Below, piece by piece: positions 1 to 8,425 of a stretch of DNA of 64,000 nucleotides. The notes beneath the pieces were generated by a model. That model saw only the letters and a list, made by a program, of their open reading frames with translations, was not told where the DNA came from and did no database searches. The stretch spans positions 1,054,001 to 1,118,000 of the forward strand of contig CAWIIF010000004.1 of NCBI GenBank assembly GCA_963836015.1, given 5' to 3'. The DNA comes from CAWCDJ01 sp963836015. Its GTDB lineage: Bacteria; Acidobacteriota; Terriglobia; Bryobacterales; Bryobacteraceae. Every line of letters starts with the position of its first letter. Position 1 is the stretch's first letter. The translations under genes were made by a program, and so were the position numbers.

Positions 1-1401
1 CACGGTCAGGATGTTGTGCGGATCGAAGCCCGGGTTCACCGAGCGCAGTCCCACGAAAGTTCGGATGAGCAGGGCGGCGCCGGTGAGCAGCACTACGGCC
101 AGCGCGAGCTCCGATACCACGAGCACCGAGCGGGCGCGATTCTGGCGCCGGCTGGTGCCCGACCGGCTGCTGGCCTCTTTCAAGGTGGAGGCCAGGTCGG
201 GGTTGGAGGTCTGCAGGGCGGGGAAGATGCCGAAAATGATGCCCGTGAGCAGCGCGATCGCCATGGTGAAGACCGCGACGCGCCAATCGAGCAGCGGAAT
301 GCCGGTTTGAATGCCCTCCGCGTCCGTGAGGCGCGGAATGTTGCCCGGCGCCAATAACAGCAGGCCGCGCACGCCCCAGGCCCCCAGGGCAAATCCCAGG
401 ATCCCGCCGGCCCCGGCCAGCATCACGCTTTCGGTGAGCAATTGCCGGATGACGCGCCAGCGGCCGGCGCCCATGGCCGCGCGAATCGCCAGCTCCCTCT
501 GCCGCACCGCGGCGCGCGCCAGCAGCAGGTTGGCGACATTGGCACAGGCGATCAAAAGCACGAAAGCCACCGCGCCCAGCAACACCAGCAGCGCCGTGCG
601 GACCGAGCCGGTGACCATGGCTTCCGCCATCGGGACCACGCCTACGGATTCCGTCTTATCCATCCAAGTGGGGTTCGCCGCGCGGAAACGCTCGCCCACC
701 ACCTTCATCTCGGCGCGGGCCTGCGCCACCGTCACGCCGGGCTTCAGGCGGCCGGCCACCCGCAGGTAGTGCCCCTGGTTGGTGCTGTTGGGATCGGCCT
801 GCTGGGGCATCCAGACATCCGCCGGCGGATCGGGCTGAAACCACTTCGGCAGGACGCCGATGACTGTGTATGGCTGGCCGGTCAACTTGATCGTGCTCCC
901 GATGACGTTCGAGTCGCCCGCCAATTGCGATTGCCAGAGGCCGTAGCTGATCACCGCCACAGGCGGTCCGTCCGGCATATCCTCGGCCGGGGTATAGGTG
1001 CGTCCCAGCAAAGGGGTCACGCCGAACACCCGGAAATAACCTTCGGACGCGTGAAGGGTCTTCACCTGCGGTGGGCGGTCGCTCGATCCGAACGCGACCC
1101 CGGGGCCTTCCAGACCGTATAGCGTCATGGCCTCGAACGAATGGTTCTGCCGCCATGTCATGTACTTGGGGATCGAATTGGACCAGCCGTAGCCGCCGCC
1201 CGAGTAGCTCCGCCCCACTTGCATGATGCGATCCGGCTGGGGATACGGCAGCGGCTCCAGCAACACGGAGTTGACCACCGTAAAGATGGCGGTGTTGGCG
1301 CCGATCCCGAGGGCTAGGGCGGCCACTGCGACGGTGGTGAATCCGGGGTTGCTGCGAAGCATGCGCCAGGCATAGCGGATGTCGGCGGCGAAGGTTGCCA
1401 T
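1..1401 (-). CDS. ADOP-type MacB/FtsX ABC permease, N-terminal part (cut by window edge)
   Basis: Inner-membrane permease of the MacB/FtsX class, long type typical of Acidobacteria (acidobacterial duplicated orphan permease) with no ATPase beside it. The frame is open from the ATG at 1401 to the window edge, 467 codons. It starts MATFAADIRYAWRMLRSNPGF, continues into the first membrane helix (TTVAVAALALGIGANTAIF), then a MacB periplasmic core domain (residues about 50-240), then FtsX helices with the ANVANLLLARA signature near residue 280. A second helix set begins near residue 430 (SVLVVSELALAVVLL), as expected for the duplicated form. The C-terminal half lies outside the window. It is divergent from the MarR gene and may be regulated by it. 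The substrate is unknown. Confidence 0.93.
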   Translation of the reverse strand, partial: MATFAADIRYAWRMLRSNPGFTTVAVAALALGIGANTAIFTVVNSVLLEPLPYPQPDRIMQVGRSYSGGGYGWSNSIPKYMTWRQNHSFEAMTLYGLEGPGVAFGSSDRPPQVKTLHASEGYFRVFGVTPLLGRTYTPAEDMPDGPPVAVISYGLWQSQLAGDSNVIGSTIKLTGQPYTVIGVLPKWFQPDPPADVWMPQQADPNSTNQGHYLRVAGRLKPGVTVAQARAEMKVVGERFRAANPTWMDKTESVGVVPMAEAMVTGSVRTALLVLLGAVAFVLLIACANVANLLLARAAVRQRELAIRAAMGAGRWRVIRQLLTESVMLAGAGGILGFALGAWGVRGLLLLAPGNIPRLTDAEGIQTGIPLLDWRVAVFTMAIALLTGIIFGIFPALQTSNPDLASTLKEASSRSGTSRRQNRARSVLVVSELALAVVLLTGAALLIRTFVGLRSVNPGFDPHNILTV

Positions 1402-1466
1402 GCCAACAGTAACGAACACAACGAGTCTGGAGTTGCCTTTTTTAAACTTGACTACGAGTTTTCCTC

Positions 1467-1493
1467 TTGACAATAGTTGTTACAACATATAAT
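1467..1493 (+). promoter_or_regulatory. Promoter of the MarR gene with an internal palindromic operator
   Basis: A consensus -35 box TTGACA (1467-1472) and a -10 box TATAAT (1488-1493) are separated by 15 bp; TAATAT shifted by 2 gives a 17-bp spacer. Between them lies the perfect palindrome GTTGT-T-ACAAC (1476-1486), the size and position expected of a MarR-family operator, suggesting autorepression. The predicted transcription start, about 7 bases after the -10 box, falls at or next to the ATG at 1502. No Shine-Dalgarno sequence fits, so the transcript may be leaderless. Confidence 0.6.
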
Positions 1494-1501
1494 ATCAACT
1501 C

Positions 1502-1975
1502 ATGAGCGGCAAGTTAGCCCATGAAATCCGGCAAACCAAGCCCTTCGCGTCGGTTGAGGAGGAAGCGTTCCTCAATCTCGGAAGAACGTTCCAGGTGCTG
1601 CAGGAGAAGGTGGCCGGGTTGTTGAAGGAATATCAGCTGACGCCCGCGCAGTACAACATCCTGCGGATTCTGCGGGGGGCCGCTCCGCAGGGGCTGACCT
1701 GTTCGCAGGCGTCGGACCGTATGTTGACGCCAGACCCGGACATGACGAGGCTGCTCGACCGCATGGAGGCCCGGCAATTGATCGAGCGGGAGCGCAGCCG
1801 GGAGGACCGCAGGGTGGTGGTGACCCGGATAACGAAAACGGGTCTGGAACTGGCGTCGCAGATCGACCGGCCGCTCGAGGATTTGCTCCACCGCATGCTC
1901 GGCGGTGCAGGCAAGGGCCGGCTCAAGGACTTGATCGAGATTCTGGAAATGTTGAGGGAGGGCGCGGCCCGGTGA
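1502..1975 (+). CDS. MarR-family transcriptional regulator
   Basis: 157-residue winged-helix repressor of the MarR type. The central part (residues about 40-115) shows the fold: helix LTPAQYNILRIL, recognition region LTCSQASDRMLTPDPDMTRL and the wing signature ERERSREDRRVVVTRIT with the conserved DRR. Charged helices at both ends would form the dimer interface. MarR proteins bind a palindromic operator and release it on binding small phenolic or oxidised ligands; nothing here shows which. The yceI gene starts 48 bp downstream on the same strand, and an ADOP permease is divergent. Either or both could be targets. Confidence 0.93.
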   Translation: MSGKLAHEIRQTKPFASVEEEAFLNLGRTFQVLQEKVAGLLKEYQLTPAQYNILRILRGAAPQGLTCSQASDRMLTPDPDMTRLLDRMEARQLIERERSREDRRVVVTRITKTGLELASQIDRPLEDLLHRMLGGAGKGRLKDLIEILEMLREGAAR

Positions 1976-2007
1976 CCGCCTGGCGCGCCTGAGAGGTTAA
2001 CGCACCA

Positions 2008-2015
2008 AAGGAGGA
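2008..2015 (+). promoter_or_regulatory. Strong ribosome binding site of yceI
   Basis: AAAGGAGG lies 8 bases before the ATG at 2024. It is a near-perfect anti-16S match and fixes the yceI start. It contrasts with the neighbouring MarR gene, which has no such site. Confidence 0.75.
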
Positions 2016-2023
2016 TTCTCTAT

Positions 2024-2560
2024 ATGTCGCAGATCACTTATCAAATCGATTCCAGCCATTCCGCGGCGCACTTCAGCGTGCGCCACATGATGATCGCCAA
2101 CGTGAGGGGAGAGTTCACAAAAGTCTCGGGCACGATCGTATACGACCCGGAGAACCCGAAGAACTCGAGCGTCGAGGCAGTCATTGACGCGTCTTCGATT
2201 GCGACGCGCGACCCGCAGCGCGACGCTCATTTGCGCAGCGCCGATTTCCTGGACGCCGAGAAATACCCGGTCTTGACCTTCCGCAGCAAGTCCATTTCCG
2301 GCGAGAGGGGCGACTGGAAGGTGACCGGCGACCTGACCATCCGCGGAGTCACACACGAGGTCACGTTAGAGGTCGAAGGCCCGACGCCCGAGACCCGCGA
2401 TCCGTGGGGCAACCTGAGGATCGGCGCGACGGCTACCGGCAAGATCAACCGCAAGGATTTCGGGCTGACGTGGAACACGGCGCTCGAGACCGGCGGCGTG
2501 CTGGTGGGCGACGAGGTCAAACTCACGCTGGATGTCGAAGGCGTCCGCCAGACTCAGTAA
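2024..2560 (+). CDS. yceI: YceI-family lipid-binding protein
   Basis: 178 residues, the length of the YceI family, a lipocalin-like beta-barrel that binds polyisoprenoid or other amphiphilic molecules. The family start is clear (YQIDSSHSAAHFSVRHMM), as are the VRGEF strand, the DASSIATRDPQRDAHLRSADF segment just before the conserved FLDAEKYP turn, and the late LTIRGVTHEVTLEVE strand. There is no signal peptide, so this copy looks cytoplasmic, unlike E. coli YceI. It follows the MarR gene and may share its transcript. The stop codon is only 6 bp from the convergent cysN stop, leaving no room for a separate terminator. Confidence 0.95.
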   Translation: MSQITYQIDSSHSAAHFSVRHMMIANVRGEFTKVSGTIVYDPENPKNSSVEAVIDASSIATRDPQRDAHLRSADFLDAEKYPVLTFRSKSISGERGDWKVTGDLTIRGVTHEVTLEVEGPTPETRDPWGNLRIGATATGKINRKDFGLTWNTALETGGVLVGDEVKLTLDVEGVRQTQ

Positions 2561-2566
2561 GCGGAA

Positions 2567-4174
2567 TCAGCCCAGATGGGAATTCTGCCGGAAGATTTCC
2601 TGCCAGACTTGCGGGAAGGCGCCGGATGCATCATGGACCTCTGTAAAGGGCGTCCCCGGCGCCAAGCTCTCGCGAATGGCGGCCAGATCTTCCGGCGATT
2701 CGGGGACGATCAGCGAGATTAGTCCGGCGGTGAGCGCGGTCCGCAGGGCAGGACGCAGGTCGCCTTGCCCTTCGAGCACGTGGACGTGGCAGCCCCGGTC
2801 GAACAACTCCCGCTCCAGTCGGTGGGCGGTTTGGTGGTCGGCTGGAGGGAGGCAGATCACGAGCGGGGGATGACCGTTGACGCGGCGGCGCTCCTCGGGG
2901 GTCACGCGGCCGGCGCGGCGGGTCTCCGATTTGGGCGCCGAGATCATGCCGGCCCCCACGGTTTCGTTCGAAATGGCGTCGATCAGGATGAAGGCGCCGG
3001 TGGCCCGGTTGCGGCGGTAGGAGTCGAAAAAGAGCGGCCGCTGGGTCTCGAGTGAAACGGAGCCGATTTCATTCAACTGTAGATTGCCTTCACGGACTCT
3101 GGCATTTACTACTTGTGTAGTGTGTTTGAGGAGGTAGGAGTGGTTTGGCTCGAGAGGCTTCTCGCTCATCCACACTATCCCGGCTTCCAGGCGGCGTCCG
3201 GAGTGCGGCTGGTTGTTGAGCGGCACCAGCATGTCGCCGCGGCTGATGTCGATCTCATCCTCCAGGCAGAGGGTGACCGACATGGGGGCAAAGGCTTCCT
3301 CGAGTTCGCCCTCCCAGGTGACAATCGAACGGATCCGGCTGGTGCGCCCGGAAGGCAGCACGCGGACCGGGTCGCCGCGGCGGATCACCCCCGAAGCGAT
3401 TTGGCCGGCGAAGCCACGGAAGTCCAGGTCGGGACGGATCACGGTCTGGACCGGGAAGCGGAAGTCTTTCAGATTGCAATCGTTAGTGATCGGCACCGTC
3501 TCCAGGTGCTGGAGCAGGCTGGGGCCGTCGTACCACGGTGTACGGGCGCTGCGGTGGACGACGTTATCGCCCTGGAGCGCACTGATGGGGATGAACTGCA
3601 GGTCGCCTGCCTCAAGTTCGTCGGCCAAGGCCTGAAACTCGGCGCGGATGCCGTCGAAGACCTCCTGGCTGAAGTCCACGAGGTCCATCTTATTGATTGC
3701 TACTACAAGATGCGGAATTCCGAGTAACGTGGCGATGCGGGCATGGCGGCGGGATTGCGGGAGCACGCCCAGGCGGGCATCCACCAGGATGATGGCGAGG
3801 TTGGCGGTGGAGGCGCCGGTGGCCATGTTGCGGGTGTACTGCTCGTGGCCGGGAGTGTCGGCAATGATGAACTTGCGGCGCGGGGTGGAAAAGTAGCGAT
3901 ATGCTACATCAATAGTAATTCCCTGTTCGCGTTCCGCGCGCAGGCCGTCGGTGACCAGCGAGAGGTCCAGGCCGTTGGTGGTCTGGTTGCGGGTAGCCTT
4001 GCGGATGGACGCCAGTTGATCTTCGTAAACCCCTTTGGAGTCATAGAGCAGGCGCCCGATCAGGGTAGACTTGCCGTCGTCCACGCTGCCCGCGGTGGTG
4101 AACCGCAGAAGCTCCGTTTCGGAGGATTCCAGAAGCCATTCTTCGCTATTCCATTCAGCAACTGCCGCAGCCAT
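2567..4174 (-). CDS. cysN: Sulfate adenylyltransferase subunit 1 (CysN) with vestigial APS-kinase tail
   Basis: GTPase subunit of ATP sulfurylase, which makes adenosine 5'-phosphosulfate with CysD. The 535-residue reading starts at the ATG at 4174, which overlaps the cysD stop (TGATG); the frame is open further upstream but that part has no homology. GTPase motifs: GSVDDGKST (29-37), DTPGH (106-110), NKMD (161-164), followed by EF-Tu-like beta-barrel domains. Residues about 432-535 form an extra tail matching the layout of the APS kinase fused in CysNC/NodQ proteins (RLERELFDRGCHVHVLEGQ), but the P-loop GxxGxGKS/T is replaced by LPPADHQTA with no lysine. The tail is therefore very unlikely to be a kinase. 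The main assignment is secure; the vestigial-kinase reading is my inference. Confidence 0.95.
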   Translation of the reverse strand: MAAAVAEWNSEEWLLESSETELLRFTTAGSVDDGKSTLIGRLLYDSKGVYEDQLASIRKATRNQTTNGLDLSLVTDGLRAEREQGITIDVAYRYFSTPRRKFIIADTPGHEQYTRNMATGASTANLAIILVDARLGVLPQSRRHARIATLLGIPHLVVAINKMDLVDFSQEVFDGIRAEFQALADELEAGDLQFIPISALQGDNVVHRSARTPWYDGPSLLQHLETVPITNDCNLKDFRFPVQTVIRPDLDFRGFAGQIASGVIRRGDPVRVLPSGRTSRIRSIVTWEGELEEAFAPMSVTLCLEDEIDISRGDMLVPLNNQPHSGRRLEAGIVWMSEKPLEPNHSYLLKHTTQVVNARVREGNLQLNEIGSVSLETQRPLFFDSYRRNRATGAFILIDAISNETVGAGMISAPKSETRRAGRVTPEERRRVNGHPPLVICLPPADHQTAHRLERELFDRGCHVHVLEGQGDLRPALRTALTAGLISLIVPESPEDLAAIRESLAPGTPFTEVHDASGAFPQVWQEIFRQNSHLG

Positions 4175-5079
4175 CAGAAGTAGCCCTCCCGTTTCTTGAG
4201 TTCCATGGAGCCGTCCTGGTCGTGATCGATGACCCGGTTCTCCCGCTCGGAGCGGCGGAAGCCGATCATCTCCTCGATAATCTTGGGCACCGTGTCGGCC
4301 TCGGACCGGATCGCGCCGGTGCAGTAGGTGCAGCCGAGCGAGCGCATGCGGCACATCACCATGCGAGGCTCCTCGCCGGGCAGCATGGGGATGTTGTGCT
4401 CCACCGGAATCAGCGAATCGCCCCGCATCAGCATGGGACGCCGCTTGGCGAAGTACAAGGGCACCACCGGGATGTTCTCCAGGTGGATGTAATGCCAGAC
4501 ATCCAGTTCCGTCCAGTTGGAGAGCGGAAAGACCCGGATACTTTCGCCCTTGTCGATTCTACTGTTGTAGAGATTCCACAGCTCGGGCCGCTGATTCTTG
4601 GGATCCCACTGGCCGAACGAGTCGCGAAAGGAGTAGACGCGCTCCTTGGCGCGCGACTTTTCCTCGTCGCGGCGCGCTCCGCCGAAAGCGGCGTCGAAGC
4701 CGCCCTGTTCCAGCGCGTCCAGCAAGGCGCGGGTTTTGAGCAGCCCGCAGCACTTCTGGGTTCCCAGGCGGAACGGACTGGCGCCTTCCTGGATGGCCCG
4801 GGTGTTGGTGTGGACCAGCAGGCGAGCGCCGATCGAGGCGCAGAACCGGTCGCGGAACTCGATCATCTCCTGAAACTTGTAAGTCGTATCGATGTGCAGG
4901 AGCGGGAACGGAATGGACCCCGGATGGAAGGCCTTCTGAGCCAGCCGCACCATCACCGAGGAGTCTTTGCCGATGGAGTAAAGCATCACCGGGCGTTGGA
5001 ATTCGGAAGCCACTTCCCGTATGATGTGAATGCTTTCAGCTTCCAGGGCTCGAAGATGGGTCAGGGTGCGCTCGGGCAT
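4174..5079 (-). CDS. cysD: Sulfate adenylyltransferase subunit 2 (CysD)
   Basis: 301-residue adenylyl-transferring subunit of ATP sulfurylase, N-type PP-loop ATPase. It contains the family PP-loop variant YSIGKDSSVM (about residues 34-43), the LLHIDTTYKF strand, the GGARRDEEKSRAKER substrate loop (about 135-149) and a cysteine-rich late segment CRMRSLGCTYCTGA. Length is normal. It is the first gene of a cysDN operon, stop and start overlapping as TGATG. No cysC, cysH or cysI is in the window. Only 41 bp separate it from the divergent peptidase gene, so the two promoters must be interleaved. Confidence 0.97.
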   Translation of the reverse strand: MPERTLTHLRALEAESIHIIREVASEFQRPVMLYSIGKDSSVMVRLAQKAFHPGSIPFPLLHIDTTYKFQEMIEFRDRFCASIGARLLVHTNTRAIQEGASPFRLGTQKCCGLLKTRALLDALEQGGFDAAFGGARRDEEKSRAKERVYSFRDSFGQWDPKNQRPELWNLYNSRIDKGESIRVFPLSNWTELDVWHYIHLENIPVVPLYFAKRRPMLMRGDSLIPVEHNIPMLPGEEPRMVMCRMRSLGCTYCTGAIRSEADTVPKIIEEMIGFRRSERENRVIDHDQDGSMELKKREGYF

Positions 5080-5120
5080 CGCGGAGTTCCTGCTGAACGC
5101 AATCAGGATATCACGTAATC

Positions 5121-6713
5121 ATGATAAAGTCCATCTGGATACTAGTGATTGCCGCCCTGGCGGCAAGTGCACAGGATGGCGCGATTTCGGCGTCGCGCAT
5201 CCGCGAGCATACGAAGTTTCTATCGAGCGATCTGCTGGAGGGCCGCGGCGTCGGCGTGCGCGGCGGAGAGCTGGCCACCGAGTACATCGCGACGCAACTG
5301 GCGCTGGCGGGCGCGCTGCCGGCCGGCGACCATGGGACGTACTTTCAAAGCGTGCCGATGGTTGGGGTGGAGACGCAGTCCACGGTCGAGTTGGCGGCGA
5401 CGGCCGGGGGCAAGAGCGTCGACTTCCGCTGGCTGGACGATTTCGTCGGCGCGAACCCGTCGCAGAGGCCGGAGGAACGCTTCGAAGGCGATCTGGTCTT
5501 CGTGGGCCACGGCATCAGCGCCCCGGAATGGAAATGGGACGATTACAAGGGCGTGGATGTCGCGGGCAAGATCCTGCTGTTCTTCACCAACGAGCCGCCT
5601 TCGACCGATCCGGCGTTTTTCGACGGCCGCGCTCTCACTTACTACGGCCGCTGGACCTACAAATACGAGGAAGCGCTGCGGCGCGGGGCCAAGGGCGCGA
5701 TCATCATTCACACCACCCCGACGGCCAGCTACGGCTGGGACGTGGTGCGCAGCTCCTGGGGCCGCGAGACGCCTTTCCTGAAGCTGGCTCCGAACGAGAA
5801 GGCGCTATCTTTCGCGGGCTGGATCACGCGCGAGGCGGGCGACCGCATGCTGGCACTGGCGGGCAAGACCGTGGATGAACTTCTGGCGGCCGCGGACAAG
5901 CCCGATTTCAAGCCGGTGGACCTGGGAATTCAGGTGCGCGGCTCGATTCCCTCGAAGATCCGCGAGATCGCAACGCGCAACGTAGCTGCCATTTTTCCGG
6001 GCAGCGACCCGCGATTGAAAGACCAGGCCGTGATCTACAGCGCCCACTGGGACCACCTGGGTGTAGGGACGCCGGTGGGCGGGGACCCGATTTACAACGG
6101 GGCGATCGACAATGCCACGGGCTGCGCGATTCTCCTGGAGCTGGCGCATGCGTGGGGACAGCTCGAGCCGAAGCCCAAGCGCTCCGTGCTGTTCCTGGCC
6201 GTGACGGCGGAGGAAGCGGGCCTCAAAGGGTCGGAATACTATGCGGCGCACCCGCTGATTGCCGCGGCCAAGACCGCCCTCGACCTGAACTACGACGCGC
6301 TCTATCCGTGGGGACGGGCCGAGAACGTGGTGCTGACGGGAGCGGATCGTACGTCGGTGTGGCCGCAGGCGCAGCAGATTGCGAAGCGGCTGAACCTGTC
6401 GATCGCGCCGGACGACGCTCCGGAGGCGGGGCACTACTTCCGGTCGGACCACTTCTCGTTCGCGCACGCGGGGATTCCGGCGTTTTCGATCGGGCACGCC
6501 ACGGAATTCGCGGGCAAGCCGGCGGGGTTCGGAAAACAGGCTTACGAGGAGTACAACAGCAAGCACTATCACCAGCCCTCGGACGAATTCCAGGCGGATT
6601 GGGATTTCACTGCTCTACAGCAGGCGGCGCAATACGGGTTTTTGCTGGGGCAGGAGGTAGCGAATCAGGAGAAGCTGCCGGACTGGCGGGCAGGGCAGGC
6701 GTTTCACCGTTAG
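5121..6713 (+). CDS. Exported M28-family zinc peptidase with PA domain
   Basis: 530 residues. A signal peptide (MIKSIWILVIAALAASAQDG) sends it to the periplasm or outside. Residues about 125-250 form a PA (protease-associated) insert starting near DLVFVGHGISAPEW. The M28 catalytic domain shows its metal ligands in order: H and D in SAHWDHLG, D in GAIDNATG, the EE pair in AVTAEEAGLKGS, D in LDLNYDAL, and a late H in SKHYHQPSDE. These are co-catalytic zinc aminopeptidases; the natural substrate is not visible here. A strong hairpin 3 bp after the stop ends the transcript. Confidence 0.93.
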   Translation: MIKSIWILVIAALAASAQDGAISASRIREHTKFLSSDLLEGRGVGVRGGELATEYIATQLALAGALPAGDHGTYFQSVPMVGVETQSTVELAATAGGKSVDFRWLDDFVGANPSQRPEERFEGDLVFVGHGISAPEWKWDDYKGVDVAGKILLFFTNEPPSTDPAFFDGRALTYYGRWTYKYEEALRRGAKGAIIIHTTPTASYGWDVVRSSWGRETPFLKLAPNEKALSFAGWITREAGDRMLALAGKTVDELLAAADKPDFKPVDLGIQVRGSIPSKIREIATRNVAAIFPGSDPRLKDQAVIYSAHWDHLGVGTPVGGDPIYNGAIDNATGCAILLELAHAWGQLEPKPKRSVLFLAVTAEEAGLKGSEYYAAHPLIAAAKTALDLNYDALYPWGRAENVVLTGADRTSVWPQAQQIAKRLNLSIAPDDAPEAGHYFRSDHFSFAHAGIPAFSIGHATEFAGKPAGFGKQAYEEYNSKHYHQPSDEFQADWDFTALQQAAQYGFLLGQEVANQEKLPDWRAGQAFHR

Positions 6714-6715
6714 AT

Positions 6716-6746
6716 GGCCCGCTCCCTTACCGTAAGGGAGCGGGCC
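6716..6746. terminator. Perfect 15-bp inverted repeat between convergent genes
   Basis: GGCCCGCTCCCTTAC (6716-6730) and its exact reverse complement (6732-6746) are separated by one base, giving about 13 paired bases with a 5-nt loop. It sits between the peptidase stop (6713) and the oxidoreductase stop (6756), which face each other, so it could act in both directions. There is no long T-run on the + side. Confidence 0.7.
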
Positions 6747-6755
6747 GGCCTGGTT

Positions 6756-8315
6756 CTACGCTTTCCAGTTCGGGGCCCATCCCTTGCGGTAGACGGGCTT
6801 CACGTACTTGTTGGCTTCGTTGTTGTTGGTGAACCGCATCTTCGCGGGATCCCACTCCAGCTTGCCGTCCACGCGGAGGGAGATCACGGCCATCACGATC
6901 CATTCCGTGAACGGACCGGATACCGAGAAGTTGGAGCAGGCCGGATCGCCACCCTTGGCGGCGCGGATCCAGTCGCGGTAGTGCCCGGGCGAACGTGTCA
7001 GCAGCTCCGGCGGGAAGTGGTAGTCCTTCATCTTCTCCACCGGCAGGAGCCGGGTCTGCTCGCCGTAGGTGCCCGTGGTGATCATGCCCTTGTCGCCGAT
7101 GAAGAGGCTGCCGTCCGGGGAGGGCATACGAAGCTGCTGGCCGGACTCTTTCGCCTCTTGCATCATCTTCTCGTACTCTTCGTAGTTGAAGACCTGGCCG
7201 ACGAAGCCGTTGGGGGGCGGAGCGGGAGGACGCTGCGCCGGCGGCTGGCCCTGTCCGCGGCCCGCGCCGCGTCCACCGCCGAAGCGGCGGGCCGACGGGA
7301 TGTCGCCTACCAGCTCGCCTTCCGGCACGCCATCGAACTTGGGCATCTCCTTCAGCCCGTCGTGCCAGAAGAGCGTGACCGGCGGCATGGAGCCGCGCGC
7401 CGGGAACTCGAACTTGATGGTCGAGCTCTTCGGGAACATGAAGCTGCTGGTGCCTTCCTTCTTGATGCACTCCACGCTGGTAGGCGCGCCCAGTCTCAGC
7501 GCCAGGTTGGGAGCGCCGAGAATATGGCAGGCCATGTCGCCCAAGGCGCCGCAGCCGAAATCGTAGAAGCCGCGCCAGTTAAACGGATTGTAAAAGTAAC
7601 CGCCGAAGTTATTCGGATACCCCTCGCCGCCGGAGGTGTAAGGCCGCGGCTCGGCCGCGCCGATCCACAGGTCCCAATCCAGCGTTTCGGGCACGGGGGT
7701 CGGAGCCGGGATCTCGGTCAGGCCCTGCGGCCAGATCGGACGGTCGGTCCAGGCGTGCACGGTGTGGACGTCGCCGATTTCGCCGGCCCAGATCATCTCG
7801 GCGCACTGCCGGGTCCCTTCGTTCGAATAGCCCTGGTTGCCCATCTGCGTGGCCACCTTGTATTTGGCGGCTGCGTCGGTGAGCATGCGGGCTTCCCAAA
7901 TGGTGTGGGTCAGCGGTTTTTGCACGTAGACGTGCTTGCCGCGCTCCATGCAGGCCATGGCGCCCACCGCGTGCATGAAATCCGGAACGGTGACAATGCA
8001 GGCATCGATGTTGTTGCCCTCCTTGTCGAGCATCTTCCGAAAGTCTTTGTACTTCGGGGGCTTTTCGAATGCTTTGTAAATGTTGGCGGCCTGGCGGTCG
8101 TCCACATCGCACAGCGCCACGATGTTCTCGGTGGCAGCGCATCCCCGGATGTCGCTGGCAGCTTTGCCGCCGGCGCCGATGGATGCGATATTCAGTTTTT
8201 CATTTGGCGATTTGTAGCCCAGCATCTTGAGGGAGGGCGTACTGCCGAAGCCTCCGGTCGGGACCGCCCCGGCCAGGAGGCTGCCGAAAAAGAAATGTCG
8301 TCGCGATATTGCCAT
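6756..8315 (-). CDS. Tat-exported Gfo/Idh/MocA-family oxidoreductase
   Basis: 519-residue NAD(P)-dependent sugar-type dehydrogenase. It starts at the ATG at 8315 (MAISRRHFFFGSLLAGAVP), a twin-arginine signal, with GAGGTG 9 bases upstream; a GTG four codons earlier lies on that binding site and is less likely. The Rossmann domain carries ASIGAGGKAASDI (about residues 45-57) and CDVDDRQA, followed by the family VQKPLTHTIWEAR segment with the EKP-type lysine. A low-complexity Gly/Arg/Gln/Pro stretch near residues 350-380 interrupts the C-terminal domain. Exported members are common in Acidobacteria and Planctomycetes next to sulfatases, as here. The substrate is unknown, probably a sugar derivative. 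Confidence 0.92.
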   Translation of the reverse strand: MAISRRHFFFGSLLAGAVPTGGFGSTPSLKMLGYKSPNEKLNIASIGAGGKAASDIRGCAATENIVALCDVDDRQAANIYKAFEKPPKYKDFRKMLDKEGNNIDACIVTVPDFMHAVGAMACMERGKHVYVQKPLTHTIWEARMLTDAAAKYKVATQMGNQGYSNEGTRQCAEMIWAGEIGDVHTVHAWTDRPIWPQGLTEIPAPTPVPETLDWDLWIGAAEPRPYTSGGEGYPNNFGGYFYNPFNWRGFYDFGCGALGDMACHILGAPNLALRLGAPTSVECIKKEGTSSFMFPKSSTIKFEFPARGSMPPVTLFWHDGLKEMPKFDGVPEGELVGDIPSARRFGGGRGAGRGQGQPPAQRPPAPPPNGFVGQVFNYEEYEKMMQEAKESGQQLRMPSPDGSLFIGDKGMITTGTYGEQTRLLPVEKMKDYHFPPELLTRSPGHYRDWIRAAKGGDPACSNFSVSGPFTEWIVMAVISLRVDGKLEWDPAKMRFTNNNEANKYVKPVYRKGWAPNWKA

Positions 8316-8425
8316 ATGCGGATACACCTCGTGGTGTTCAATTCGTAGGCGTGTCTTGCCCGGTTGCCTGTTACCCAGTGGAACCTGCTCGACCTGGCAC
8401 GCGTATCAGGCCCATTGTATCTCTT

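Noticed and set aside
2567..2880. Functional APS kinase in CysN
   Set aside because: P-loop lysine and glycines are absent.
4175..4354. 60-residue N-terminal extension of CysN
   Set aside because: It is cysD sequence in another frame; the TGATG overlap and start of homology fix ATG 4174.
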